DNA from: Bryobacter sp.
GTDB taxonomy: Bacteria; Acidobacteriota; Terriglobia; Bryobacterales; Bryobacteraceae
Length of the DNA stretch: 64,000 nucleotides
Reading direction: 5' to 3'
Assembly: GCA_022843605.1 (NCBI GenBank)
Contig: JALHNI010000001.1
Span: 1-64,000 of the forward strand
The first letter of the stretch is position 1. Each line of letters starts with the position of its first letter. The notes beneath the pieces are model-generated. The model was not told the origin of the DNA. It ran no database searches and saw only the letters and a list, made by a program, of their open reading frames with translations. This document shows positions 44,657-52,786 of the stretch, one piece after another. The translations under genes were made by a program, and so were the position numbers.

Positions 44657-46564
44657 ATGCTAGTTGACGTGACTCCCGACGCGCCGCGGCCCATCTCGGC
44701 CTGTTCCTGCATTGACGAAGCTCCAGAGTCGTTGTGGTGGCGCATTGGCGGCGGGGCCTTCCTGGCGATGAACGGCATGGTTTTCAGCATGGCGCTGAAT
44801 GGCTCTGACGTGACTCGCGAGGAACGCTATGCGCTGGAACTTACTTCGTGCTTCATCGCCTTGCCGGTGTTCCTGCTGCTAAGTCAGGAGTTCATTGTGG
44901 CCTCCTGGCGGTCCATCCGCCGGGGGCAGATGTCGATCGAGTTGCTATTTCTCATCGGCATTGTGGCTAGCCTGGCGGCGTCAGCCTTGTACTTCGTCCG
45001 CGGCACCGGGAACGGGTACGCGGATGTGGCCGCGATGCTGTTGGTGATTTATGCGCTGGGCCGGCAGATTGGCGCTTACGGCAAGCAGCGCGTCTTGGCG
45101 TCTTTGCGTGACTGGGCCCCGGAAAAACGGAGTGCTCGCCGCGTCACCGGCGAGATGGTGACGGCGGCCGACATTCAGCCCGGCGACCTGATCCGCATCC
45201 TTCCCGGGGAAAGTGTACCGGTGGATTGCCGCGTCGTGAGCGGTGCTGCTTTCGTTCATGAGGCGTCTCTTACTGGCGAGAGCCTAGCGGTGAGTAAGTT
45301 GGCTGGTGATTCACTGGTCGGTGGATCGTTTCCGCTGGACGGTTCTCTGGATGGCGTCGCGGTCGCTTCGGCGGGCGCCAACCAGATTGACCAGATCCGG
45401 ACACTAATCGAAGTTGGGCTCGCGCGGCCTGGACATGAGCAACGCCTCGCGATGCAGGCGCTGCGCTGGTTTGTTCCTTTTGTGTTCGCCGCTACGGTGG
45501 CAACATTCTTCTGGCATGCTTCCGCCATGCCTTGGGATCAAGCTCTCTATCTTGCCCTGGCCGTGGCGGTGATCGCCTGTCCTTGCGCTTTGGGTTTCGC
45601 CACTCCGCTGGCGGTGTGGACGGCGATTGCGCGATTGCGTGAACTTGGCATTCTGGCTCGTTCCGGCCAGGCCGTAGAACGTCTGGCCGAGGTCGACACC
45701 GTCGTTTTCGATAAGACCGGGACGCTCACGCTGCCCGAAGAGTATGCGGTGAGTTGGACGATTGAGCCGGAGTGGGCGGCGCGCGCCGCGATGCTGCGCT
45801 ACTATCTGCGCGAAGCTGAACTTGCGAGCCGGCACCCATTGGCCCGCACTCTGGCACCGCTTTGGACCGGCGTTCCGGTCACCGCCGCCGCGCCCCTTCG
45901 TGGCGTGCGCATTCTGCCCGGTCGAGGTATTGAGGCAAACTTCATGGACGGTCGGCGGTTGTTTGCTGGTACCGGGGAGGGGCGGAACCTAACGGTTCAA
46001 GTGGACGGCCAACTCGCGGCGACAATTGCGCTGCACGAGCGATCGGCTTCCGGGGTGAGCCCCGCGATTGAGTCGCTGGAGGGCCTGGGCCTGCACGTGC
46101 TGCTTTCCACCGGCGACTCCCGGGAACGAGCGGCCTCCATCCCCATTCGCGATCAGTTGACCCGCCAAAGTCCCGCCAGCAAGCATGCCCTGATTGAAGA
46201 GCTGCAGGCGCGTGGACAGCATGTGCTTTTCGCCGGCGATGGATTGAATGATACAGCGGCCATGGCCTGGAGCCATGTTTCCTGCGCGGCTCCGGAAAGC
46301 GCCGAGTTAGTTCAGGACGTGAGCGGACTGATCTTTCTGCATCGTGACTGGAGCCAGCTTGCCGCCGCGATCGTTATTGCTCGCAAGACGCGCCAGGTAG
46401 TCCGCTGGAACATCGCCTTTTCGATCGCCTACAACCTAGTCGGTATCGGCTTCGCTGCCGCGGGTTGGCTGCCCCCGGTCGCCTCAGCCTTGCTCATGAT
46501 GGCCTCAAGTCTTACCGTGATTCTCTATTCCATGCATCTGATGGACTGGGAGCCGACCGCATGA
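44657..46564 (+). CDS. CcoI/FixI-type copper-transporting P1B ATPase
   Basis: The 635-residue ATPase has membrane helices, the TGE actuator motif in LTGESLAVSK, the CPC ion motif in IACPCALGFATPLA, the phosphorylation motif FDKTGTLTLP and the hinge GDGLNDTAAM. No N-terminal CxxC heavy-metal domain is present, only an Ala-Cys-Ser-Cys stretch. Next to ccoNOP it likely exports copper to the periplasm for CuB assembly. The downstream membrane gene overlaps its stop by four bases. Confidence 0.9.
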   Translation: MLVDVTPDAPRPISACSCIDEAPESLWWRIGGGAFLAMNGMVFSMALNGSDVTREERYALELTSCFIALPVFLLLSQEFIVASWRSIRRGQMSIELLFLIGIVASLAASALYFVRGTGNGYADVAAMLLVIYALGRQIGAYGKQRVLASLRDWAPEKRSARRVTGEMVTAADIQPGDLIRILPGESVPVDCRVVSGAAFVHEASLTGESLAVSKLAGDSLVGGSFPLDGSLDGVAVASAGANQIDQIRTLIEVGLARPGHEQRLAMQALRWFVPFVFAATVATFFWHASAMPWDQALYLALAVAVIACPCALGFATPLAVWTAIARLRELGILARSGQAVERLAEVDTVVFDKTGTLTLPEEYAVSWTIEPEWAARAAMLRYYLREAELASRHPLARTLAPLWTGVPVTAAAPLRGVRILPGRGIEANFMDGRRLFAGTGEGRNLTVQVDGQLAATIALHERSASGVSPAIESLEGLGLHVLLSTGDSRERAASIPIRDQLTRQSPASKHALIEELQARGQHVLFAGDGLNDTAAMAWSHVSCAAPESAELVQDVSGLIFLHRDWSQLAAAIVIARKTRQVVRWNIAFSIAYNLVGIGFAAAGWLPPVASALLMMASSLTVILYSMHLMDWEPTA

Positions 46565-47139
46565 ACCCGATATTTCTCACGCTTTGTGCCAGCTTGCAGG
46601 TGGCGATTCTCTATGTCACCGCTGAGTGGATGACGGGCGTGGCATTTTCTACCGCTCTCGTGGCGGTGCTGGCGATGTTCGCCTTCACCCGCGAGCATTG
46701 GGATGCCCACCTGGATATGGTTCTGCTGATGGTGGCGCCGGGCGGACTGGGGATGATGCTCGCCATGCTGCTGCCCCATCTCGGGATGGGACCGGCCTGC
46801 CATGTGCAGCGCACCTGGACGTCATACTGGGTGATGACCGCGGGCATGTTGTTCGTCTCCGTGCCACTATGCTGGAAGTATGCGCGCTGCATTCAGCAGG
46901 CGAGGCGGGACGGATACGGCGGCCGGGCGCTGCTGCTGGATCTTCTCGGGATGCAGGCCGGCATGAGCCTGGCGCATCTGCCGGTGACGCTGTTGCCGAT
47001 GACGGATCCACGCAGCGTCTGGCTGCACCACGGTGTCATGCTCAGCGGGATGCTGTTGGGCATGCTGCCGAGCATGTTGGTGTTGCGCTTCTGGGTCGGA
47101 CGACCGACCCGGCAGCGTGCAGATCTGGTCTCCGGGTGA
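46561..47139 (+). CDS. Membrane protein at the end of the cbb3 operon, function unknown
   Basis: From ATG 46561, which overlaps the ATPase stop, the protein is 192 residues with five or more membrane helices. It is rich in Met and His (LLMVAPGGLGMMLAMLLPHL, GMLLGMLPSMLVLRFW, SVWLHHGVMLSGM). Methionine-rich helices suit copper handling, but the family is not recognised. Its place in the operon suggests a role in oxidase assembly or copper supply. Confidence 0.75.
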   Translation: MNPIFLTLCASLQVAILYVTAEWMTGVAFSTALVAVLAMFAFTREHWDAHLDMVLLMVAPGGLGMMLAMLLPHLGMGPACHVQRTWTSYWVMTAGMLFVSVPLCWKYARCIQQARRDGYGGRALLLDLLGMQAGMSLAHLPVTLLPMTDPRSVWLHHGVMLSGMLLGMLPSMLVLRFWVGRPTRQRADLVSG

Positions 47140-47152
47140 TGCGGCGAACGGT

Positions 47153-47773
47153 TCAGACTTCCGGCGAGATGGTTCGAGCGCCAGCGGTTGCGGATGCGAA
47201 ATCTGTCACGTGAAGGGCTAACGCGGTGTGGGAAAGCTGAAGTTGCTCTAGATCGACCCAGTCATTGCAACTGGTGTTCTGAACAAAGACCAGTTCATCT
47301 ACCGGGAAGCTGCGTGGGCCAGGGTATTCGCGCCAGCGCTGTCGGGCGGTTTCGGCGGCCGACTCTACCTGCTCCGGATCCAGGCCCTGCGCCAACGTGA
47401 CATGCGGATGGTAGGGGAAAGCCTCAATATTGTCGAGGACGCCTTGGCAGAAGCTGGTGTGGGCATGAAGCAGCCCCGAACGCCCTTCTCCAATGGCCAA
47501 GTAGATTACATTAGTGCCAGGAAAAACTTCGATGTCGTCCAAAGTAACGGTAAAGGGAGGGAGGAACTCACTCACTTTACGAATTGCGTTCCAGGCCTCG
47601 GGGATAGTGGCTTCGATTGCCCTGGGCGGAAGCAGCGTCACATGGGACTGAGCATGGCAACCAGCGACCAAGTCCACCCGCAATTTGTTCAGGAATGTCC
47701 CCAGCTCACCAGGAATGTAGTTCACCAATGCGAAACAGTTCACCGGAGTACCGCTCGTGCCCTTACAACCCAT
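47153..47773 (-). CDS. 2'-5' RNA ligase/cyclic phosphodiesterase-family protein
   Basis: The 206-residue protein has the two HxT motifs of the 2H phosphoesterase superfamily: QSHVTLLPPR in the first half and HPHVTLAQGLDPEQ in the second, on the two lobes. Such enzymes hydrolyse or ligate 2',5'- or cyclic-phosphate ends of RNA or nucleotides. ATG 47773 (MGCKGTSGTP) is preferred over a longer upstream frame. Confidence 0.85.
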   Translation of the reverse strand: MGCKGTSGTPVNCFALVNYIPGELGTFLNKLRVDLVAGCHAQSHVTLLPPRAIEATIPEAWNAIRKVSEFLPPFTVTLDDIEVFPGTNVIYLAIGEGRSGLLHAHTSFCQGVLDNIEAFPYHPHVTLAQGLDPEQVESAAETARQRWREYPGPRSFPVDELVFVQNTSCNDWVDLEQLQLSHTALALHVTDFASATAGARTISPEV

Positions 47774-47783
47774 AGATTTTAGT

Positions 47784-48125
47784 TTACGCTGTTGCGGGCG
47801 CCATTGCGACCGGCCCACCGGCCGCCGGGTCGCCGAACTCAATGCCGGTTTTTACCTCAGGCAGAATCCACTTGGCGTCCTCGAAGCCCACGTACTTGCA
47901 AATCCGAAGTTCCTGATTGGGTAGTTCGAGAACGTCACCGACATCAAGGGCTTGGTCCGTCTCGCGGAGCGAAGCCCAAAGGCTGTAGGGAGTCGGGGCT
48001 TCATGCACCGTCTCGATCACTTCGTAATCTTTTGGTTTGATGGGTGTTACGCCGCTGGTGTGCGGCGCCCAGCGGAATTGTTGGCGCTTCTCATCGCGCA
48101 TCCGGAAGATCCGGTAGCAAGGCAT
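47784..48125 (-). CDS. Hypothetical protein, 113 residues
   Basis: The protein starts MPCYRIFRMRDEKRQQFRWA and contains KPKDYEVIETVHEAPTPYSL and DQALDVGDVLELPNQELRIC, followed by an Ala/Pro-rich tail. There is no signal, membrane segment or recognisable motif. It lies ten bases upstream of the RNA ligase gene and just after the patatin gene, in the same direction, so the three are probably co-transcribed. Confidence 0.7.
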   Translation of the reverse strand: MPCYRIFRMRDEKRQQFRWAPHTSGVTPIKPKDYEVIETVHEAPTPYSLWASLRETDQALDVGDVLELPNQELRICKYVGFEDAKWILPEVKTGIEFGDPAAGGPVAMAPATA

Positions 48126-48127
48126 CT

Positions 48128-48901
48128 TCAGAACATATCACAGATGAATTGTTTCTTTAAGCGCGCGTCCTGACGTCCGCGCTCCCGCCATTCGTCGATT
48201 CGGCTACGATCCCAGTACATGCTGTCCCGCATCCGCCCCATGGGTTGGCTCGGTTCGACGATAACCACCTTTTTTTCAATCTGTTCTGATTGTGGAGCGG
48301 GAACGGCTTCGCGCCGCCTTCGGGCAGCGAGCCATCCCACCGACTTGTCCAAAAGCCAGGGCTGCTGAGGTTTCCAGCAGTTCAACACGACGACGTGTGT
48401 CGCGCCCATCTCAAAAGCGGCCCAAACATTCAGCGAATCAAAGAGGCCGCCGTCGGCATAGGTCCTCCCCTCGAGGCGCGGCTGACGGAGGAAAAAGGGC
48501 ACGGCACAGGATGCCGCCAAATGCTCCCACGTAATTTCCTGATTTCGGAAAAGTTTCGGACGCAGTCGCGGGTAAGCATTCGCCACGATCCCGACCGGGC
48601 GGTTGGGCTTGAAGGCCTGATGCAGTTCCCGGATGCGGTCTTCGAGTGCATGCGTGTGCAGGAATCCGTAGCGAATCCCTCGGGGAACCTGCCATCGAAT
48701 GGCCTCCGCGAGCGATTCGTCATACCAAAGCGGTTCCAATTCGGCGGCTGCCGCTCCCCCGGCGATGGCCCAGGCGTGCAAGCTTCCGATGGAGGTGCCA
48801 ATGACGAGATCCGGTTGCAGAATCTCCTCCAATACCTCCCAGGCGCCCAACTGATACGCCCCGAATAAACCGCCGGCCGAGAGAACTAACGCAACACGCA
48901 T
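48128..48901 (-). CDS. Patatin-like phospholipase
   Basis: From ATG 48901 the protein is 257 residues. It opens with VALVLSAGGLFGAYQLGAWE (the oxyanion-hole GGG-like region), then the nucleophile elbow VIGTSIGSLHAWAIAG and the catalytic Asp in YADGGLFDSLNVW. The Ser-Asp dyad hydrolyses phospholipids or acyl lipids. The longer frame upstream runs over the divergent gene start and was not used. Confidence 0.9.
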   Translation of the reverse strand: MRVALVLSAGGLFGAYQLGAWEVLEEILQPDLVIGTSIGSLHAWAIAGGAAAAELEPLWYDESLAEAIRWQVPRGIRYGFLHTHALEDRIRELHQAFKPNRPVGIVANAYPRLRPKLFRNQEITWEHLAASCAVPFFLRQPRLEGRTYADGGLFDSLNVWAAFEMGATHVVVLNCWKPQQPWLLDKSVGWLAARRRREAVPAPQSEQIEKKVVIVEPSQPMGRMRDSMYWDRSRIDEWRERGRQDARLKKQFICDMF

Positions 48902-48922
48902 GTCTTCTTCGATAATAGAGGG

Positions 48923-49144
48923 GTGGACGCGAACCAAGGCATTTTGACCCATTGCGAGGACTGCCGTGTAGGCCTCGAGCGGCGGACCATTCTGCATCAG
49001 CAAATGGTGGATGACGAGATGTTTGAGATTGAGGGAGTGCCGGCGCTGGTGTGTCCTCGCTGCGAGGCGACGTGGATTGAGGCCGAGGCGCGCGAAGTGA
49101 TTGAGCAGATTCTGTCAGCGAATCGGGCCGGGAGGACACAATGA
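48923..49144 (+). CDS. YgiT-type zinc-finger protein
   Basis: The 73-residue protein starts at GTG 48923 and has two CxxC pairs (HCEDCRVG and LVCPRCEATW) separated by a strand-rich segment with EIEGVPALVC, as in the zinc domain of YgiT/MqsA antitoxins. No MqsR-type toxin is adjacent; the next gene is a different conserved hypothetical. Its stop overlaps the next start, so they are coupled. Confidence 0.8.
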   Translation: MDANQGILTHCEDCRVGLERRTILHQQMVDDEMFEIEGVPALVCPRCEATWIEAEAREVIEQILSANRAGRTQ

Positions 49145-49614
49145 CTTTGGCGGCGGCCCTTCTGGAAGCGGCGCCAGGCCGTGTGCCCCCGCTGGTGAAG
49201 CACGGTCACGGCGATGCGCAGGTGATCAAACTTCTGGAGGGCCACACCGCCGAAGATCTGTTTCCTGGCGCTCGATCGCCGAAAGGGGCACTGGCTGGCC
49301 TCTACTTTTACTTCGGCTGCTGGCAGCAGGCGCACGAAGTGGCGCAGGATGACTCCAGCACCGAGGGTAGCTACTGGCATGGGATCTTGCATCGGCAAGA
49401 ACCCGACGAGTTCAACGCCAACTACTGGTTTCGCCGCACCGGTTCGCATCCCGTTCAAATCGCGTTGGAGAGCCGGTTCGGGCACTGGGATGCAGCCGAG
49501 TTCGTGGAATCCTGCAGCCATGCGCGCCCCGGCAGCGAGCAGGAGCGCCTGGCGCTTGAGAAGCAGTTGGCCGAGTGGCGGGTGCTTTACGACTACTGCA
49601 AGGAGCCAGCTTGA
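49141..49614 (+). CDS. Conserved hypothetical protein, 157 residues
   Basis: The protein lacks a signal or membrane helix. Notable features are the aromatic stretches GLYFYFGCWQQAHEV, SYWHGILHRQEPDEFNANYW and FRRTGSHPVQIAL. The His/Glu/Asp density suggests a metal site, but I do not recognise the family. A GGGAGGACACA ribosome site precedes the ATG inside the zinc-finger gene, and its end overlaps the TTG start of the adaptor protein. Confidence 0.75.
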   Translation: MTLAAALLEAAPGRVPPLVKHGHGDAQVIKLLEGHTAEDLFPGARSPKGALAGLYFYFGCWQQAHEVAQDDSSTEGSYWHGILHRQEPDEFNANYWFRRTGSHPVQIALESRFGHWDAAEFVESCSHARPGSEQERLALEKQLAEWRVLYDYCKEPA

Positions 49615-50819
49615 AGAAATTCATCCTGTTGTTCGCGATGCTCTTGGTGGCTGGGGCCGGCTGGTGGTGGTACGCCGAAGCCAACGCCCTGCCCGAAGTG
49701 AGCGTGGCACTTGTGGAGCGGCAACGGCTTGAGAGCGTGCTGGCGACCAATGGCAAGGCTGAGCCCGTCGAGTGGGCGTTGGCTCGCGCCGAACGCGAGG
49801 GTTTGGTGACAGAGTTGGCCGTGAAGCCCGGGCAGCTTGTGCAGAAGGGGGCTGTACTGGTGGCGCTGGACGCCCGCGAGGCACGCACCGAACTCGCTTC
49901 CGCCGAAGCCCGCATCGCGCAGGTGCGTGCCGACCTGGCAGGATTGGAGCAAGGGGGCCGCGGCGTCGACTTCGCTGAAATTGAGAGCGGTGTGCGCCGC
50001 GCGCGAGAAGATGCCGCCGAGGCCAAACGCGAACTGGAGACGCTTGAGCGTCTGGTGAAGGCCAATGCCGCTCCGCGGCAGGAACTGATTCCGCAGCAGC
50101 AGAAACTCACCCAGGCCGAACTGCAGATTCGTTCGCTGGAAGAACGAAGAAGCCGCCTCGTGGATCCTTCAACGATTGCCGCCACCCAGGCGCGTCTTCG
50201 AGAGGCACAGGCGGTGGCCGACCAGGCGCGCCGTAAAATCGAACTGGCGGTGGTGCGTGCCCCCTTGACCGGTGTAGCGTACCAGGTGGATGCTCGCCGG
50301 GGGGCTTGGCTGAGCCCGGGCGCCGAAGTCGCGGCCATCGGCCAGATCGGCCGGCTGAAGGTGGTGGTGTACGTCGATGAGCCTGAACTCGGCCGGGTGA
50401 GGGCCGGGATGCCGGTGCGCATCACTTGGGACGCGCATCCCGATCAGGAGTGGAAGGGAGTCGTCGATCAGCTCCCCGCTCGCGTCATCGCGCTCAACAC
50501 CCGGCAGGTGGGCGAAGTGACCTGCATCATTGACAATCCCCAACTGGTGCTGTTGCCGGGTACCAATGTGAACGCCTTTATTCAGACCAGCGTCGTGCAA
50601 TCCGCACTCACCATCCCCAAGGAAGCCGTGCGCCGTGAGAACAACCAAGTGGGTGTTTTTGTGCTGGATGGCGAAGTGCTACGCTGGCGGCCCGTGAAGG
50701 TTGGGGTCTCGAGCGTGACGCGGATCGAAGTGCTGGAGGGCTTGGCCGATGGCGCTCGGGTCGTGCTGCCGTCTGAGCAGGTGTTGAGCGACGGTCTGCG
50801 AGTCCGTCCGGCTTCCTAA
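49611..50819 (+). CDS. RND/HlyD-type periplasmic adaptor protein
   Basis: From TTG 49611 (TTGA overlap) the protein has 402 residues, with a signal/anchor (KKFILLFAMLLVAGAGWWWY), a lipoyl domain (VTELAVKPGQLVQKGAVLVA), a coiled-coil hairpin, and the barrel and C-terminal region (VVVYVDEPELGRVRAGMPVR; TIPKEAVRRENNQVGVFVL). It should link an inner-membrane pump to an outer-membrane duct. No permease gene follows, so the partner is elsewhere. Confidence 0.88.
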   Translation: MKKFILLFAMLLVAGAGWWWYAEANALPEVSVALVERQRLESVLATNGKAEPVEWALARAEREGLVTELAVKPGQLVQKGAVLVALDAREARTELASAEARIAQVRADLAGLEQGGRGVDFAEIESGVRRAREDAAEAKRELETLERLVKANAAPRQELIPQQQKLTQAELQIRSLEERRSRLVDPSTIAATQARLREAQAVADQARRKIELAVVRAPLTGVAYQVDARRGAWLSPGAEVAAIGQIGRLKVVVYVDEPELGRVRAGMPVRITWDAHPDQEWKGVVDQLPARVIALNTRQVGEVTCIIDNPQLVLLPGTNVNAFIQTSVVQSALTIPKEAVRRENNQVGVFVLDGEVLRWRPVKVGVSSVTRIEVLEGLADGARVVLPSEQVLSDGLRVRPAS

Positions 50820-50861
50820 GGTTTTCCACAAAGCAGCCGATACGATCCTTGACGGATCGGT

Positions 50862-51164
50862 ATGTCAAATCAGCGCGCGCATCAACGGATACAGATCTCG
50901 GGCGTCGTCCGGCTGTATTGGGAGGACGAGCGCGGGGCGCAGCATTTCTGCCGTGCTGAAGCTCGTGATGTCTCGGATTCCGGCCTGAGCGTGACCATTC
51001 GAGAACGGGTTCCCTTGCGGGCCCTGGTGCAGGTGGAGTGTGTGGCAAACAAGGTGAAGGGCACGGCCAACGTCCGGCGTTGCGAACAGCGTGGACTCGA
51101 CTATGTTGTTGGACTCGAATTCATGGGTGGCGCGCGGCAGCAATCCAAGATGACCTATACCTAG
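50862..51164 (+). CDS. PilZ-domain protein
   Basis: The 100-residue protein is one PilZ domain with the c-di-GMP-binding features: an N-terminal Arg-rich segment (QRAHQRIQISG) and DVSDSGLSV in place of D/NxSxxG. The c-di-GMP effector protein could alter motility or exopolysaccharide. Its stop shares a CTAG with the convergent cyclodeaminase gene. Confidence 0.88.
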   Translation: MSNQRAHQRIQISGVVRLYWEDERGAQHFCRAEARDVSDSGLSVTIRERVPLRALVQVECVANKVKGTANVRRCEQRGLDYVVGLEFMGGARQQSKMTYT

Positions 51165-52039
51165 GTCCGGAGCCGCTCATAAACCAGTGCCGCTACCGCT
51201 ACATCCTCCAGCCCCAAGCCGTTCGACTTGAAGATCGAGATTCCTTCCGGCCGTTCCGTCACATCCTTCAGTTCGATCAGCCGATCATCGTTCCAGTCGA
51301 TGTGGGCCAGCAGCAAGTCTCCCGACTCGAGCTTCGCCTGCTCCAGGGAATCTACCGCGATCAGCGAGGCGCGGGTGATCAGTTCGGGTGGCAGTTCGCG
51401 TTTGCGCCGTTGATTCGAGCCCACGGCATTTATGTGTGCCCCGGGCTTCACCCAATCGGCCTCCAGCACCGGTTCCCTTGAAGACGTTGCGGTGACGACA
51501 ATCTCGGCATCCCGCACCGCATCCTCAGCGGATACCGCCACTTCGACGCCGTGCTCCTGGGCGAATTTCTCGGCGTTGGCGGTATTGCGGCTCCAAACCT
51601 TCACTGCGCGCAGCTTTCGCACACAACGTATGGCGGCTAATTGCCCCGCGGCTTGAAAGCCACTGCCGATCAGCCCCAGGGTCGATGCCTCTTTCGGGGC
51701 GAGCAGGTCAGTCGCGAGCCCAGTAGCTGCACCGGTGCGGATCTGGCCGAGCCAGTCGGCCTCGATCAGGGCCAGAGGGCGAGCGGTGGCGGCATCGTAG
51801 AGCAAGACGTGGAACCAAGCTCCGTGGTCGGGATGGGTGGAATACACCTTGGTGCCGAAGTAGCCGCGCCAAGCCCCCGCCAACTGATGCAGGCACGCGC
51901 CCGTCGGCAGCACCATGCGCCGGCGGGCTTGATTCTGTGCCGCCTCCGCGCGCCACCCTGCGAACGCTTCGCGCAGCGCGGCAATCGCATCGGCCATCGG
52001 TAGATGCTGCCGAACATCAGCTTCGGTAATGGTGAACAT
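51161..52039 (-). CDS. Ornithine cyclodeaminase/mu-crystallin-family protein
   Basis: The protein starts MFTITEADVRQHLPMADAIAAL and has the family's substrate Lys/Arg region, WRGYFGTKVYSTHP, a Rossmann loop TLGLIGSGFQAAGQLAAI and VTATSSREPVLEADWVKPGA with INAVGSN. Members deaminate ornithine, lysine or other amino acids with NAD. An ATG at 52063 is an alternative start. No pathway partner lies nearby. Confidence 0.88.
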   Translation of the reverse strand: MFTITEADVRQHLPMADAIAALREAFAGWRAEAAQNQARRRMVLPTGACLHQLAGAWRGYFGTKVYSTHPDHGAWFHVLLYDAATARPLALIEADWLGQIRTGAATGLATDLLAPKEASTLGLIGSGFQAAGQLAAIRCVRKLRAVKVWSRNTANAEKFAQEHGVEVAVSAEDAVRDAEIVVTATSSREPVLEADWVKPGAHINAVGSNQRRKRELPPELITRASLIAVDSLEQAKLESGDLLLAHIDWNDDRLIELKDVTERPEGISIFKSNGLGLEDVAVAALVYERLRT

Positions 52040-52092
52040 GGGTTGAGCGTACACGAACTGCATCGTGGGTGGAACGCTAAACTGGGATCAAC

Positions 52093-52605
52093 ATGACCCG
52101 CCCTGACCGATCCGAGCACGCCCCCTATTTCAGCCTCTACATCGATCTGGTTGCCGGTGACGACCTCATGATCACGCTGCCAGCGCAAAGCGACAGCGCG
52201 CTCAGCTTCTGGAGTGGCATCTCGGAGGACGAGTCGAGCTTCCGTCCCGCCCCTGACCGCTGGTCCTGGAAACAGGTGCTCAACCATTTGAACGATACAG
52301 AGCGCATCTTTACGTATCGTGCGCTTCGGATCGCCCGCGGCGATACTCAACCGCTACCGGGCTTTGAGCAGGCCGACTATGCTCTCATGGCCGACGCCGA
52401 TCGCCTCCCCTGGGCAGATCTCGTGGAGGAGTATGAGTTCGTCCGCCAAGCCTCGCTGGCCCTGTTTCGGACTCTGCGCCCGGAAGACTATCAGCGCGTC
52501 GGCATGGCCAGCGGACACCCCCTCAGCGCCCGCGCCGCAGCCTACATGGTCGCTGGCCACGAGTTGCACCACCTCAATATCCTTGGGCGTGAGTACCTGT
52601 TGTGA
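52093..52605 (+). CDS. DinB family protein
   Basis: The 170-residue protein has DinB helices with SWKQVLNHLNDTERIFTYRA and GHELHHLNILGREYLL as histidine-bearing metal motifs. It is a second DinB copy, distinct in sequence from that at 31.5 kb. Thiol-dependent S-transferase or other metal-assisted activity is possible. The gene is divergent from the cyclodeaminase gene. Confidence 0.86.
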   Translation: MTRPDRSEHAPYFSLYIDLVAGDDLMITLPAQSDSALSFWSGISEDESSFRPAPDRWSWKQVLNHLNDTERIFTYRALRIARGDTQPLPGFEQADYALMADADRLPWADLVEEYEFVRQASLALFRTLRPEDYQRVGMASGHPLSARAAAYMVAGHELHHLNILGREYLL

Positions 52606-52629
52606 GCCGGTAGCGAGCAATGGTATTCT
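52600..52629 (+). promoter_or_regulatory. Candidate tRNA-Asp promoter
   Basis: TTGTGA (4 of 6 to -35) and TATTCT (4 of 6 to -10) are 18 bases apart and would start transcription near 52637, about ten bases before the tRNA. The -35 overlaps the end of the DinB gene. Confidence 0.4.
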
Positions 52630-52646
52630 AAAGAGGTTAGTGGTGC

Positions 52647-52723
<77 letters not shown>

Positions 52724-52743
52724 TTAGCTTACGTGCGGTTTTG

Positions 52744-52768
52744 AAGCCTCCTTTTGGGAGGCTTTTTC
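52744..52768 (+). terminator. Intrinsic terminator after tRNA-Asp
   Basis: AAGCCTCC and GGAGGCTT form an 8-base stem with a 5-base loop followed by TTT, then a CG and TTTT. It lies 21 bases after the tRNA and can also serve the convergent DUF1501 gene weakly. Confidence 0.85.
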
Positions 52769-52786
52769 GTTTTGCTGACGGGGCGG

